DNA of 64,000 nt. It comes from Avena insularis (Eukaryota; Streptophyta; Magnoliopsida; Poales; Poaceae). The stretch lies in NCBI GenBank assembly GCA_023614405.1, contig CM042697.1:305754323-305818322 (forward strand), read 5' to 3'. A model generated the notes under the pieces. The model searched no databases. It was not told the origin of the DNA and saw only the letters and a program-made list of their open reading frames with translations. A program made the translations under genes and the position numbers. Every line of letters starts with the position of its first letter. Positions within the stretch are counted from its first letter, which is position 1. Positions 33,801 to 44,786 of the stretch are shown here, one piece after another.

Positions 33801-34736
33801 GCGCATCATCACCTCATCTATCGCTAGTCTTTGTTTATTCTGCAGCACCTATTTTGAGTTACAAATATGAGCAACCGAACCAGTATCACATACCCAGGCA
33901 CTAACACGATTACTTGTAAGATACACATCAATAACATGTATATTAAATATACCTTTCTTCTTGATGTTGCCGTTCTTCAGATCTACCAAGTACATGGGGC
34001 AATTTTGCTTCCAGTGACCACACTCTTTGCAACAAAAGCATTCTACATCAGGGCTAGGGACAACTCGGGTCTTCTTCTCAAGTGTAGCAACAGATTTGCC
34101 GTCCTTCTTGAAGTTACCCTTGGGCTCACCCTTTGACTTCATGTCTACTTTAGCAGCCTACAAAGTGGCAGCAAGTTTAGTGAGCGATCCAATCGCACCA
34201 CTTATCTTGTAATTCAGCACAAACTCTTTGTAACCGGGTGGGAGCGACTACACAACTCTATCTATCACAATATCAACTGGGATAACATATCCATGTGTCT
34301 TGAGATGTTGAACATAGTTCATCATCATGACATGATCATTCATAGAGCTGTGTTCCTTCATATTAACACTAAAGAACTCGCTAGAGATCATATATCTCCT
34401 AGCACGGATTTGGCTCTCAAACATGGTTTTGAGTTCCTCCACTATATCAGCAGTGCTGCTAAGTTCAAAGTGTTGTTGGATATCAGGCTCCATTGACATA
34501 AGGATCACAAATTTCACAAGATTGTAGTCATCACACTTTGTGTCATAGACATTGAGCTCATCCCAAGACGCAGTATTTGCAGGTGGGTCACCTAGCGGCG
34601 CATCTAGCACATAGGTCAAATTTCCAGCATCGAGGACAATCCTCATATTATAGAACCATTCCATGAAGTTGCTTCCATTGTATTTCAACTTTTCTTTCTC
34701 TAGGAACGCATTAAAAATGATGGTAGGGGTTGCCAT
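30861..34736 (-). pseudogene. Copia gag-pol polyprotein, multiply disrupted
   Basis: Read from 34736 downwards. Gag starts MATPTIIFNAFLEKEKLKYN. The zinc knuckle CFCCKECGHWKQNC is near 34050-34010. Protease WVCDTGS lies near 33890. GAG-pre-integrase (MWHCRLCHIG) is near 33480. The integrase core is at 33399-32788 (HTDVWGPMS, RSDHGGEY, NGVSERCNQTLLDM). The integrase C-terminal part is at 32640-32389. RT is at about 32390-31422 and RNase H at about 31154-30861 (KVHTDLNVADPLTKPLP). In-frame stops interrupt gag (34248) and protease (33849-33851). A frameshift separates 33372-33848 from the integrase frame, and others occur in RT. The RT catalytic box reads YVYD instead of YVDD. All domains are in Ty1/Copia order. 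No functional product is expected. Confidence 0.92.
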
Positions 34737-35245
34737 GATCTACAACATATTTGTAAAGAGTTTAGACTAAGTTTATGATAAATTGAGTTCATATTTAATT
34801 CTTAAATGAACTAGGTGAAATCCCGCTCAAAACAACATCCCTCACGTTTTCTTAGTGATCACATGAACCAAATCCACTACAACAAGTCTGATCTTCACAA
34901 GAGAAGATGTAGTTTCAAAGGTGAATAATCAACATGTTCATCATATCATTCATATACTCATCCTTTACCTCTCAGTATTCCGTGTTCCGTGACCATGTAT
35001 GTACATGATAGGCTCGTCAAGATTAACCTTAGTATCTGCATGTGCAAATCTGGCTTGCACCCATTGTATGCACAAGTAGAATCTATCACACCCGATCATC
35101 CCGAGATGCTTCGAAATGACGAGTCTTAGCAACGGTGCCTACTTTGGACGAACACTTTATTACTTGATATTTAGTGAGAGGGATCATCTTATAATTCTGC
35201 CATCGCGATCTAAGCAATACAAGATGCATAAAAAGGATTAACATC
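34737..35245 (-). other. Leader of the Copia element, gag-proximal part
   Basis: Non-coding sequence between gag (34736) and the Tekay insertion point. Its continuation is at 47983-48681. ACATC at 35241-35245 is one copy of the Tekay target-site duplication. Confidence 0.8.
35241..35245. repeat. Target-site duplication ACATC, left copy
   Basis: Identical to 47978-47982 on the far side of the Tekay element. A 5-bp direct repeat is the expected footprint of Gypsy integrase. Confidence 0.9.
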
Positions 35246-38200
35246 TGTAAGATCCCACCTTTATAAAGGTAAAGATCCCTGTGATTGCAATGCTAGTCCC
35301 TGGATCAATGCTAGCATCCACACTTTAAGATGAAGTACACAGAAACAAAGGTCATTATTACATGTCATTCCAGAGACAACATAGTCTTTTACAACTCCAT
35401 GGCCATAGGCCTAATACAAGAGTTACAATATAAATAAGTCTTCATCTTCATGTTCCACAGGAAAGCATGTTGAGTGTAGACTCATAACCCCTAATCATCA
35501 TCAGAGTAACTTGCAACATCACAAGTTACAGCCATAGTGGGTCAATACATTGGAATAGTATTGGCAAGTGATACCTTAGTAGAATATTAACATCTAGTTA
35601 CTACATGAATTTGGCTAAGTTTAGCTTAGGCTTGCTTTGCTCAAAATAGGTTTTACCTATCAGTTAAAAACACGAAGTTTTTCTTTGACAAAACTTTCCC
35701 AAGGAACCACCAATAGAAATTAGTGAACCTTCACCCTTGTTCAACCACAAGTTTTAACTTAGAAAATTCGGGATGAGGAGATTCTTGATAGCTTCCATGT
35801 CTTGATGCTCAAATTGTCCAATACCAGGGACATGGCTAAGTACTTAGATTCTTCCATTTGCAGAGGTTATGCACTTTCCCCACAAGACTTGATTTTCACC
35901 AAGACAGGACCTTTCAGAAGCCTTCCCTTAGACCAAAATGGACGCGTTCCAAACCTATCATTCCCCTACCACCAACTGTCCATTTGGATAAGTTATTGCA
36001 ACCTATATGATCCAGGCAGAGCCCATAATGCCATGTGGCTGCACTAGAAGCTTCTTAACATTTAGCATCTCAAATCCCTTTGTTCATGGGTGGCATTCCA
36101 CAAGTGATATACACAAGGTAAACCATATAAATGGGCCTAGTGTAACCACTCAACCAAAATCCACCAAGAAATTACCATTCCACCCAGGTGTTTCATTCAC
36201 TTAGTTGTTTTATTAAACAAAACCATAAGTCAAAAAGACTTAACAATATTTTCCATAGCATGATTATATTCCACCCTTGGTTGCTATTAGCTAGGCTCAG
36301 CATGGCAATGACAAGTATCTTAACTTAAAGGAAATTCTAATATTTCTACAACTACTAGGATTTCCCAAGCATAGCATATAGATACTTAGCAAAATAGTCA
36401 TGCAAGACCTATACAAAATATTTCTAATGCATAGGAAAAAATATTGCGACATAATTATGAAGCACAACTTGCCTTGGTAGTTTTGGGAGTAGCAACAATC
36501 TTCACAACCACAATCACTATTATCACCAAAATCTACACATAAAATAATGGCACCAAATTCACATATCAAAAATATACAAGCAAAAATATATGAATGCATG
36601 AAAATGCCATGTGATGATTTTCTACACCAAACAAGACAAGTATACAGTACTTAATCTTAAACAAGACCAAGACACACTAAACAAACTTTATTTGATCTTT
36701 AAATCATTGTTCAAATAATTTCTATACTCAAAATAAGCCTATAAATGTCTCTGCAAAAATAACCAATTTTACAGAAGCAAAACATTAAACACATTGCATA
36801 AATGGATAGCATTCTTTCTCCTGATTCCAATGATATAAAATTTGCAAAATTTGAACGTGTGGATCAAAAGTTATGAATTTTGCAAGTTTGAATCACTAAT
36901 AGATCTAATTTAGATTTTTAAAACGAAAAATAAGCCACGCGGCAGCGTCTGATTGGACGATACCGTTTCGCACCGGATCACGCTCGTGCACCGTTGGATC
37001 TAACTAACTGCGCACGGTCCAGATCAAAACATACCCCTTCGCTACAGATCTAATCCTAAGCGTTGGATTCAGATCTGACGGACCACGTTGCTTTGACCAA
37101 CAATGGGCGGCGCAAATGGTTGCCGTGGCGGCTGCGCGTCTGCCGGCGATGTTCCGTAGAAACCAGAGGGGCAGGGGGTCGGGCGTGTGCTCACCGAGAT
37201 CACGGAGACACGGCGAAGCTCAACGCATTGTTGGCGTGGACGGGGGCGTGTTGCAGAGGCTGTTGGGGCTCGTCGGAGTTAGAGACAGTGTCGGGTTTGC
37301 TCGGGCAGCGACGAAGGCGACGATACTGGCCACCCTAGCACAAACCGTGGGTATCAGCGTGTGCACAATGCTTAGGCGAACCTGATAGGGTCAAGGAGAA
37401 GGCGTGGGGCGGTCGGGATTTACCTCAATCTCTCGCCGGAGTTGGAGATAGCGTCGGTTGCCTACGGAGCTTGTCGTAGTTGACGCTCTGGATCACGAGC
37501 AGAAGAACAAAGGGGATCAGGAGCTGCGCAAGGATCAGGGGATCATCCTAGGGTGAACAAGAAGTGGGTGCGAACACCAAACTTACCGGAATATCTCGTC
37601 GGAGCTGGCTCTGTCTGCGGCGATGCAATGCGAAATAGAGGCAGCCTGGTGGCGGAGCGAGCGAGTGGTGTGACGGGAAAGGAGCGGGGTGGAGAGGGGG
37701 TTTTGTAGCCGGAGTCAGGGCGAAGATCACGCACGGAATCAATGCATATTAAGCCGAGTTAATTCGCGCGTCACTGCGGAGAGGTAAGGGCAGAGCGGTG
37801 ACTGCGCGAGAATCTAGGGAAGACGATGCTGATGTGGAGAGGGCCCATCGATCAGTGGTTGCGGGGTAGGTTCTGCGCGGGTGAGGGAAGGAGCAGAGGG
37901 AAATGGCCCGGGTGGGCTTAGTGGGCTGGTTCCTCTGCTGGGCCAAATTGGCAGCGCCGGACTTTTCTGTTTTCTTTAATCTTTTTCTATTTCTATTTTG
38001 ATTTTCAGGGTACATTTTCAAATGAGTTTCAAATAAGTTTGAATTCAAACCACTTCTGAATTTTTCTAAAGTGAAAATTGTACACATTTGGTTGCATAAT
38101 AATGCTGTACACTTTAAAATAATTTGGCACTATGGAATTTTAAAATAAACAATGTTTTTACCCATTGCTTAATAAAGACAAACAAAATGGTTTTAAATTT

Positions 38201-38435
38201 GTTTCTTTGTTTTGAAATTTTTCTCCAAGCTTTGGAATTTATCAAACAAACATCATTGGTTTAAAACAAATAATCTCTCATTAGAGAGTAGCATTGGATC
38301 AATGCTTTGCTTATATAAAATAATAAGCATTCAAATGCTTCTATTTTTGCAATGACTTTGAAAATGATCCTAAAATGATTATGAATGCATGGATGATATG
38401 CAAAACTTTGAAAACATGATTTTAGGGATGTTACA
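35246..38435 (-). repeat. 3' LTR of the Tekay element
   Basis: 3190 bp, almost base-for-base colinear with the 5' LTR (44787-47977). It includes a GC-rich part (about 36940-37930) in which 60-130-codon frames appear on both strands. Corresponding frames differ between the two LTR copies, so they are not called as genes. Confidence 0.93.
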
Positions 38436-38460
38436 AATCTAACCCCCTTAAGGTGAATCT
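38436..38460 (-). other. Polypurine tract region of the Tekay element
   Basis: On the minus strand AAGGGGGTTAGATT lies immediately before the 3' LTR start TGTAACATCC. This is the expected plus-strand priming site, slightly interrupted by pyrimidines. Confidence 0.6.
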
Positions 38461-41400
38461 CGCCCTCGAGATTCGGATTGGTTAGCAAATAGGTGAGGGT
38501 GGTCTTTCCGAAGATCATCTTCTCTTTCCCATGTTGCTTCTTCTTCGGAATGATGGTTCCATTGAACTTTGCAGAATTTGATAGTCTTAGTCCGAGTAAC
38601 TCTTTCTGCAGTATTAAGAATTTTGATGGGTTTTTCCTCGTAAGTGAGATCACTTTCCAATTGGACTTCCTCCAAAGGTATAATATCCTTCAAAGAAGTC
38701 TCTTCCATCTCTGGATGGCATTTCTTTAGCTGACTCACATGAAACACATTGTGGACTGCAGACAATGATTCTGGCAATTCAATTTCATAAGCTACTTCTC
38801 CTTTACGTCTCAGAATCTTGAATGGTCCAACATATCTTGGGGACAATTTTCCTTTGACTCCAAATCTCTTCACTCCACGAAGTGGTGACACTCTAAGATA
38901 AGCTCTATCACCCACTTCATAGGTGACTTCTCTACGCTTAGGGTCTGCGTAGCTCTTTTGTCGGGACTGTGCTATCTTCAATTTGTCCTTAACTAGCTTG
39001 ACTTTCTCTTCAGCCTCTTTGATTAGTTTTGGTCCGAACAAGTTTCTTTCTCCTACACCATTCCATAGCAATGGGGTAGTAAACTTTCTCCCATATAGAA
39101 ACTCAAACGGTGCCATCTCAATACTGGCTTGATAGCTGTTATTGTAACAGAAGGCAGACTTTCATCCCAACTAGCTCCATAGTCTAGGGCACATGCCCTC
39201 AACATATCTTCTAGAATATGGTTGGTCTTTTCTGTCTGTCCATCAGTCTGCGGATGAAACGCAGTGCTGAATTCCAATCTTGTTCCCAAAGACTCATGTA
39301 GTTGCCTCCAGAAATGAGAAGTGAATTGAGTTCCTCTATCAGACACAATACTCTTGGGTACCCCATGCAGACATACAATCCTATTCATATAGATCTTGGC
39401 TAACTTAGCGCTTGTTTAGGTTGTCTTCACGGGTATGAAATGAGCCACTTTAGTGAGGCGATCCACTACTACCCAAATAGAATCATATCCTGACCTGGTC
39501 CTTGGTAATCCAGTGATGAAATCCATGCCAATCTTGTCCCACTTCCAATCAGGAATAGGTAGTGGTTGTAGCAATCCTGCTAGTTTCTGATGTTCTGCTT
39601 TTACTCTACTACATACATCACACAAAGCAATATGTTTAGTGATGTCCTTCTTGAGATTATTCCACCAAAATCTTTCCTTCATATCCATGTACATTTTGGT
39701 GTTACCCGGATGAATGGAATATGGTGAGTTGTGTGCTTCCTGTAAAATCAGCTTCCGAAGTTCCAGATCTTGGGGAACAAAGATACGTTTTCCATACCAT
39801 AAAGTACCCTATTCGTCTTCTTGGAATCCTTTGGCTTTTCCTTTGCCAATCTTTTCCTTAATCTCTTCAATTTCCTTGTCCGTCTTTTGGGATTCCTTGA
39901 TCTTGTCCAACAATGTGGGTTGAACATCCAATGACATGAGATGTCCCTCAGGCACAATCTCCAATCTAAGGTCTCTAAATTGGGCACACAGATCATCTGG
40001 CAACTCTCCCTTAGTAAGGCCATTCACAAATACCTTATGTCGTAGAGCATCTGCTACCACATTTGCTTTACCAGGGTGGTATTGCAAACTCAAGTCATAG
40101 TCCTTGATGAGTTCTAGCCATCTTCTTTGTCTCATGTTAATTTCTTTCTGAGTGAAGATATACTTCAAACTTTTGTGATCTGTGAATACTTCACATCGCT
40201 TTCCCAAAAGATAATGTCTCCATGTTTTGAGTGCATGGACAACAGAGGCTAACTCTAAATCATGAGTAGGGTAATTTACCTCATGAGTTTTGAGTTGTCT
40301 CGAGGCATAAGCCACAACTTTCCCTTCTTGCATTAGAACTGCACCTAATCCATGATGAGATGCATCACAATACACTTGGAAATCTTTCTCCAAATCTGGC
40401 AGACATAGGACTGGTGCTGTCACTAGTCTCTTCTTCAATTCTTGGAAACCGAGTTCACATCCTTCAGACCAAGCAAATTTCTTGTCTTTCTTTAGTAACT
40501 CTGTCATTGGCTTAGCTATCTTGGAGAAATTTTCAATGAATCTTCTGTAGTATCCTGCCAAGCCAAGGAAGCTACAAATTTCCTTCACTGACTTAGGAGA
40601 TTTCCAATCAGTTACAGCTGACACTTTTGCGGGATCAACTGCTACACCATCTCCTGACACAATGTGTCCAAGAAATCCAACTTCATTCAACCAGAATTCA
40701 CACTTGCTGAATTTGGCATGCAGCTTATGCTCTCTAAGCTTCTCAAGTATCAAAAGAAAATGTCCTTCATGCTCTTCTTTGCTTTTGGAGTAGATCAAAA
40801 TGTCATCAATGAAAACGACAACAAACTTGTCAAGGAACACCATGAACACTTTGTTCATCATATTCATGAAGTAAGCTGGTGCATTGGTCAAACCAAATGG
40901 CATCACGGTGTACTCATACAATCCATACCTAGTGGTGAAAGCTTTCTTAGGTATGTCTTGTTCTCTTATCTTAAGCTGAAAATAACCTGACCGGAGGTCA
41001 ATCTTTGAGAACACACAGGCTCCTTCTAGTTGATCAAACAAGTCATTGATTCTAGGCAAAGGATATTTTTTCTTGATAGTCACCTCATTGAGTGAACGAT
41101 AATCTATGCATAACCTTTGACTTCTATCTTTATTTTCCACAAACAAGACTGATGCTCCCCAAGATGAAGAACTTGGTTGAATAAATCCTTTCTGCAACTA
41201 TTCTCCAAGTTGTTTCTTAAGTTTTTTCAGCTCATCAACTGACATCTTGTAAGGTCTCTTTGTTATTGGTCCTGATCCTGGCAGCAAGTCAATCAGAAAT
41301 TCCACATCTCTATCTGGTGGCATTCCTGGTAATTCTTCCGGAAACACATCCGGATATTCTCTCACAATTGGCACACTGCCTATACTAACCCCCTTAATAG

Positions 41401-41836
41401 AATTTAGCTTCCTCCCCTTTGATTCAAAGTTAGACTTGAATCTTATCCGTTTATTTTCACCGGTTGTGAGTGCGACAGAACGATTGTCACAATCTAGTAC
41501 TCCTTCATACTTGGTCATCTAGTCCATTCCCAAAATTACATCTAGTCCTTGGGAATCTAGGATTATCAAACTCACTGGAAACTTATGCTTTCCAAATTCT
41601 ATCACTAGATCACGACATCCAAGACTTACTATCATATCTCCACCGGGAGAACATACTTTTATTGGACACCCAATGTTTTCAGTTGGAAACCCATTTCTAT
41701 CAACAAATGCTTTTGATATGAATGAATGTGATGCACCAGTATCAAAAAGAACAAGTGCTGGAATAGATTTGAGTTTGAACTTACCAGCCACAACATCGGA
41801 CTCCTCATAAATCTCTTCCACATTGATGTGGTTCAC
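38448..41836 (-). pseudogene. pol: Tekay pol: protease, RT, RNase H, integrase, chromodomain; five stops and one frameshift including the gag junction
   Basis: The frame is continuous with gag from 41836 to about 39150. Protease LFDTGASHSFIS (about 41745-41710). RT with [10 protein letters not shown] (the FIDD box, about 40818-40788) and [12 protein letters not shown]. RNase H with [16 protein letters not shown] and [13 protein letters not shown]. Integrase zinc finger (H..H, CDVC about 39625) and DDE core (GMDFITGLP, VSDRGTQFTS, GQTEKTNHI). A frameshift near 39150 moves the reading to the frame of 39116-38448, which holds the integrase C-terminal GPFKILRR block and a chromodomain (VQWNHHSEEEATWEREDDL, about 38557-38500). 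Stops: 41846-41848 (after gag), 41519-41521, 41198-41200, 39809-39811 and 39416-39418. All catalytic residues remain legible. The chromodomain would target integration to marked chromatin. Confidence 0.93.
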
Positions 41837-41845
41837 TTGTCCCTT

Positions 41846-42898
41846 CTAGAAAGGGTTGGGCTTAGTGGATCCTTCAAGTTTCTTCTCTGGGCACTCATTT
41901 GCATAATACCCCAGCTTCTTACACTTGAAACATTCAACCTGACTGATATCTCTCTTTGCAGGCTCACCGCCACTCCCACTTCCACCTCCACTGTGGTGAC
42001 TCTTGTGTCCACCCTTGTGGTTCTTGTACTTGTCAATATCATGACTACAGTGATGCTTGTTGTCATGATGACGGTTGTGGTTGTGGTGGTTGTTGTATTT
42101 CCCGTGCTTGTGGAATCCAGAACTCCCACTATCATCATGATGGGAATGTTTGTGAGATGATCCCGAGCTATGCTTGTCAGAGCTGTGCTTCCTCTTTCTG
42201 CTTTCAACCTGTTTCATCTTATTCTCTAAGATGGTAGCCTTGTCAAAAAGGGATTGATAGGTGGGGACATAGGCCACAGATAACTGCAGGTTCAGTTCAT
42301 CGTTCAGTACTTCGAGGAACTTCTCTTTCCTCTTGGCATCGGTATCAACTTCATCCGGTGCATAACGCGCCAGATTGTTAAACTCCTCAATATATTCAAC
42401 CACGCTGGGGTGGCGTTGCTTCAGGTTATGAAACTCCTTCTTCTTAAAATTCATCACTCCGAATGAGATGTGAGCTGTACAGAAACAATCTTCAAAGATA
42501 GCCCATGTCACATCCTCAATGGGAGTGGTGATCTGGAAGTTATCCCACAAAGTAGCTGCTAGTCCTTCCAACAAGTGTGCTGCAAACCTGACTTTCTCTT
42601 TGTCGGTGCAGCCGACGGTTACCAAATACTTCTTCACCGAACGCATCCAATCATTGGCCACCATGGGATCAGTGGTTCCTGAGAACTTTGCAGGCCTCGG
42701 TCTTAGGAATCTGGTGAGCATGTCAAATCCTGGTGGATTGTTCTGATTGTTGTTGTTATTGTTGTTGTTGTTATTATTCTGATTCTGCATGAAAGTGGTC
42801 ATCATCTGCATCAGTTGTGCCTGTGCTATCATCAGCTGCTGCATCTCGGGGGTGACATTGTTGTTGTTTGGGTTGGGGTTGGCACGTCGAGGAGGCAT
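41846..42898 (-). CDS. gag: Gag of the Tekay element
   Basis: 350 residues from ATG 42898 (MPPRRANPNPNNNN). The N-terminus has a poly-Asn run (about 42780-42735). The gag core includes FLRPRPAKFSGTTDPMVAND, EKVRFAAHLLEGLAATLWDN and YIEEFNNLARYAPDE. A histidine-, serine- and glycine-rich segment follows, then one CCHC-type zinc knuckle CFKCKKLGYYANEC (about 41935-41895; the usual His is Tyr). The TAG at 41846-41848 sits where the family normally reads on into protease in the same frame, so this may be a nonsense mutation rather than a natural gag terminus. Role: particle assembly and genome binding. Confidence 0.9.
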   Translation of the reverse strand: MPPRRANPNPNNNNVTPEMQQLMIAQAQLMQMMTTFMQNQNNNNNNNNNNNQNNPPGFDMLTRFLRPRPAKFSGTTDPMVANDWMRSVKKYLVTVGCTDKEKVRFAAHLLEGLAATLWDNFQITTPIEDVTWAIFEDCFCTAHISFGVMNFKKKEFHNLKQRHPSVVEYIEEFNNLARYAPDEVDTDAKRKEKFLEVLNDELNLQLSVAYVPTYQSLFDKATILENKMKQVESRKRKHSSDKHSSGSSHKHSHHDDSGSSGFHKHGKYNNHHNHNRHHDNKHHCSHDIDKYKNHKGGHKSHHSGGGSGSGGEPAKRDISQVECFKCKKLGYYANECPEKKLEGSTKPNPF

Positions 42899-43122
42899 CT
42901 GTGTATTTCATAAGGATAAGAATGAGATACCCATAGATGCTTATTATGCACAAAACATCACATAGACAATCACCAAAACAACATCAAATAAGATAAGGTT
43001 CAACAACACAAACAACAAGTTTGAAAAGCAAACACACCATAGCAAGCCATCCACATGTTGGATGGTCATTGCGACTCAATAATCATAAGCATGGTAAATG
43101 AAAGATAAAAGAGTAGTCATCA

Positions 43123-43932
43123 CTATTCCTCTGCATCAACCTCCTCATCAACAAGTGTAAGACCTGCATTCTCCATAGCGGTCTTATATTCCTTTACATT
43201 GGTGGTCAAGGACTCTATCTTGGCTTTAAGATCCCTCTTCTGTGATCGAAGTCTCTCAATCACACCCTGCTGATGCTCGAGCTGGAAGTCCTTGGCCTCT
43301 AGTTCTGCATTCATCTCCCGAATCCTCTTGTTCCTATATTGGACTCTTTTCTCTTGGCTCTTGAACTTCCTGTCCTGGCTCTCAAACTTAGCCTCCATTT
43401 CCTTGACTATCTTGTCTTGCTCCGCGAAGAGCTTGTCCTTCTCACGAAGCTGCACCTGGAGCTCTTCATTGCTAAGCATGACGTTGGTCCTATCAATATC
43501 TAGGTGCCTAAGAAGAACCTCTAGGTCCTGGAGGTACAGACAAATCGGCTCCGCCGTCTCTCTAGCAGCATCCTCGAACTCAATAGCCTCACCCTCCTCG
43601 TCACGTCTTCCGAAGGCGTGGAAGTGAGTACCCCTAAGCTCCCTGGAGTGCCTCCCTAACAGACGCCCAAGTAAATCCTGCATGACTACCTCTAAGCCTC
43701 TCTCTTTGTCGTCATGCATTAGCTTGAAAGTGATGGCCTCCGTGGCTGGCTTAGTCTGATGTCCTGGCTGGGTAACTTTGAAGCCCCAAAGGTCCTTCTT
43801 CTCAAACTTGGTGAGGGGAAGCATTATGATGCTAGGAAGCGGAAGATTGATCACACTAGCGAGCTCAATAAGACGAGTGCCAAAATGAGTTCCCTTGAAC
43901 TCTTTAGCCGTGCTGATAGTAACATTAGGCAT
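43123..43932 (-). CDS. Additional ORF upstream of gag, coiled-coil protein, 269 aa
   Basis: An intact minus-strand frame from ATG 43932 (MPNVTISTAKEFKGTHFGTR) to TAG 43123-43125, in the same orientation as gag and about 220 bp before it. The N-terminal ~120 residues look globular (LIELASVINLPLPSIIMLPL, DLWGFKVTQPGHQ). Residues ~130-255 are a long charged helix with heptad-like spacing (LREKDKLFAEQDKIVKEMEA, QRKRD/KAKIESL type), strongly predicting a coiled coil. The tail is acidic (VDEEVDAEE). No Gag, Pol or Env motif is present. I do not recognise the family; conserved extra ORFs are known in some plant Gypsy lineages. It is fully open although gag-pol has five stops. Confidence 0.7.
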   Translation of the reverse strand: MPNVTISTAKEFKGTHFGTRLIELASVINLPLPSIIMLPLTKFEKKDLWGFKVTQPGHQTKPATEAITFKLMHDDKERGLEVVMQDLLGRLLGRHSRELRGTHFHAFGRRDEEGEAIEFEDAARETAEPICLYLQDLEVLLRHLDIDRTNVMLSNEELQVQLREKDKLFAEQDKIVKEMEAKFESQDRKFKSQEKRVQYRNKRIREMNAELEAKDFQLEHQQGVIERLRSQKRDLKAKIESLTTNVKEYKTAMENAGLTLVDEEVDAEE

Positions 43933-44238
43933 CTATTTTATAAGATAGTGAAAAATTAGAATCAACTTCAATAGAGATAAATCACAAGGCAAAGCATCAC
44001 ATGCATAACTTTGGCAATCAAACACACAAGTCATGGCATACCTAAATCCATTACAAGCATCCAAGGTTCAACATAACTTAGACAAAATTTTGGAAATAAA
44101 ACGATAAGCATGGTGGTCCAACTAACAAGGTACACTACAACTCTCACTCACTAGACAAAATGGCTATCAAAGCATCCTTAGTAGCCATCTATCTATCTTG
44201 TTCACAAGATTCCCAAATCAAGTCTATGATGTCTCGCC

Positions 44239-44640
44239 TTAGTTGTTGGTTGGTAGTCTCCAACTCTTGGGTATGCCTCTTTCTTCCCTAAGGTCATTTT
44301 GTGTGTTGAGCATTCTGCACTTGAGTCTATCACCAAGCTCCTTGATGGCCTTCCAAGCTGCATCTCTTGCAGAATCAAAGAATGTGGTGTGCATTACTGA
44401 GTTGGTGACCATGCAGAATCCTGATTCCTTGTGGTTGTCTTCCTTGTTTTTGTACAAGTGAAGTTGCACCCACCAATACTCCTCTCCTTCATCCATCACA
44501 GGGAAACCTTTATACACAGCTGCACCATGTATCCCCATGGTAACCATAAGGTTCTTGAGGGCTTTTGGAAATTCAGTCTCACACTCCAAGGTCATGGTCA
44601 TGAGTGGTACCATCCTTACGACTTCGTTGATGGAGTTCAT
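44239..44640 (-). CDS. Additional ORF next to the PBS, unknown protein, 133 aa
   Basis: An intact minus-strand frame from ATG 44640 (MNSINEVVRMVPLMTMTLEC) to TAA 44239-44241. It begins about 130 bp after the PBS, so it would be the first ORF on the element RNA. Composition is that of a folded alpha/beta protein (GIHGAAVYKGFPVMDEGEEY, WWVQLHLYKN, AAWKAIKELGDRLKCRMLN). There is no zinc knuckle, signal peptide or membrane segment. Function unknown. Being open in a decayed element suggests either recent loss of pol or selection on these ORFs. Confidence 0.65.
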   Translation of the reverse strand: MNSINEVVRMVPLMTMTLECETEFPKALKNLMVTMGIHGAAVYKGFPVMDEGEEYWWVQLHLYKNKEDNHKESGFCMVTNSVMHTTFFDSARDAAWKAIKELGDRLKCRMLNTQNDLREERGIPKSWRLPTNN

Positions 44641-44772
44641 CTACAAATAGAGATGAGAAAGAAGAATTAGAAAAGTTTATGAGAAGAAAAAGACAAGTGT
44701 GGAAATTGTTGAAATTTTTCCTTAGTGGTTTCTAATCCAATCCTAGGGCCATAATCCTACAGGCAACACAGT

Positions 44773-44784
44773 GCTCTGATACCA
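44773..44784 (-). other. Primer-binding site, tRNA-iMet type
   Basis: On the minus strand TGGTATCAGAGC begins two bases inside the 5' LTR edge. It is the standard complement of the plant initiator tRNA-Met 3' end. Intact. Confidence 0.92.
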
Positions 44785-44786
44785 TC

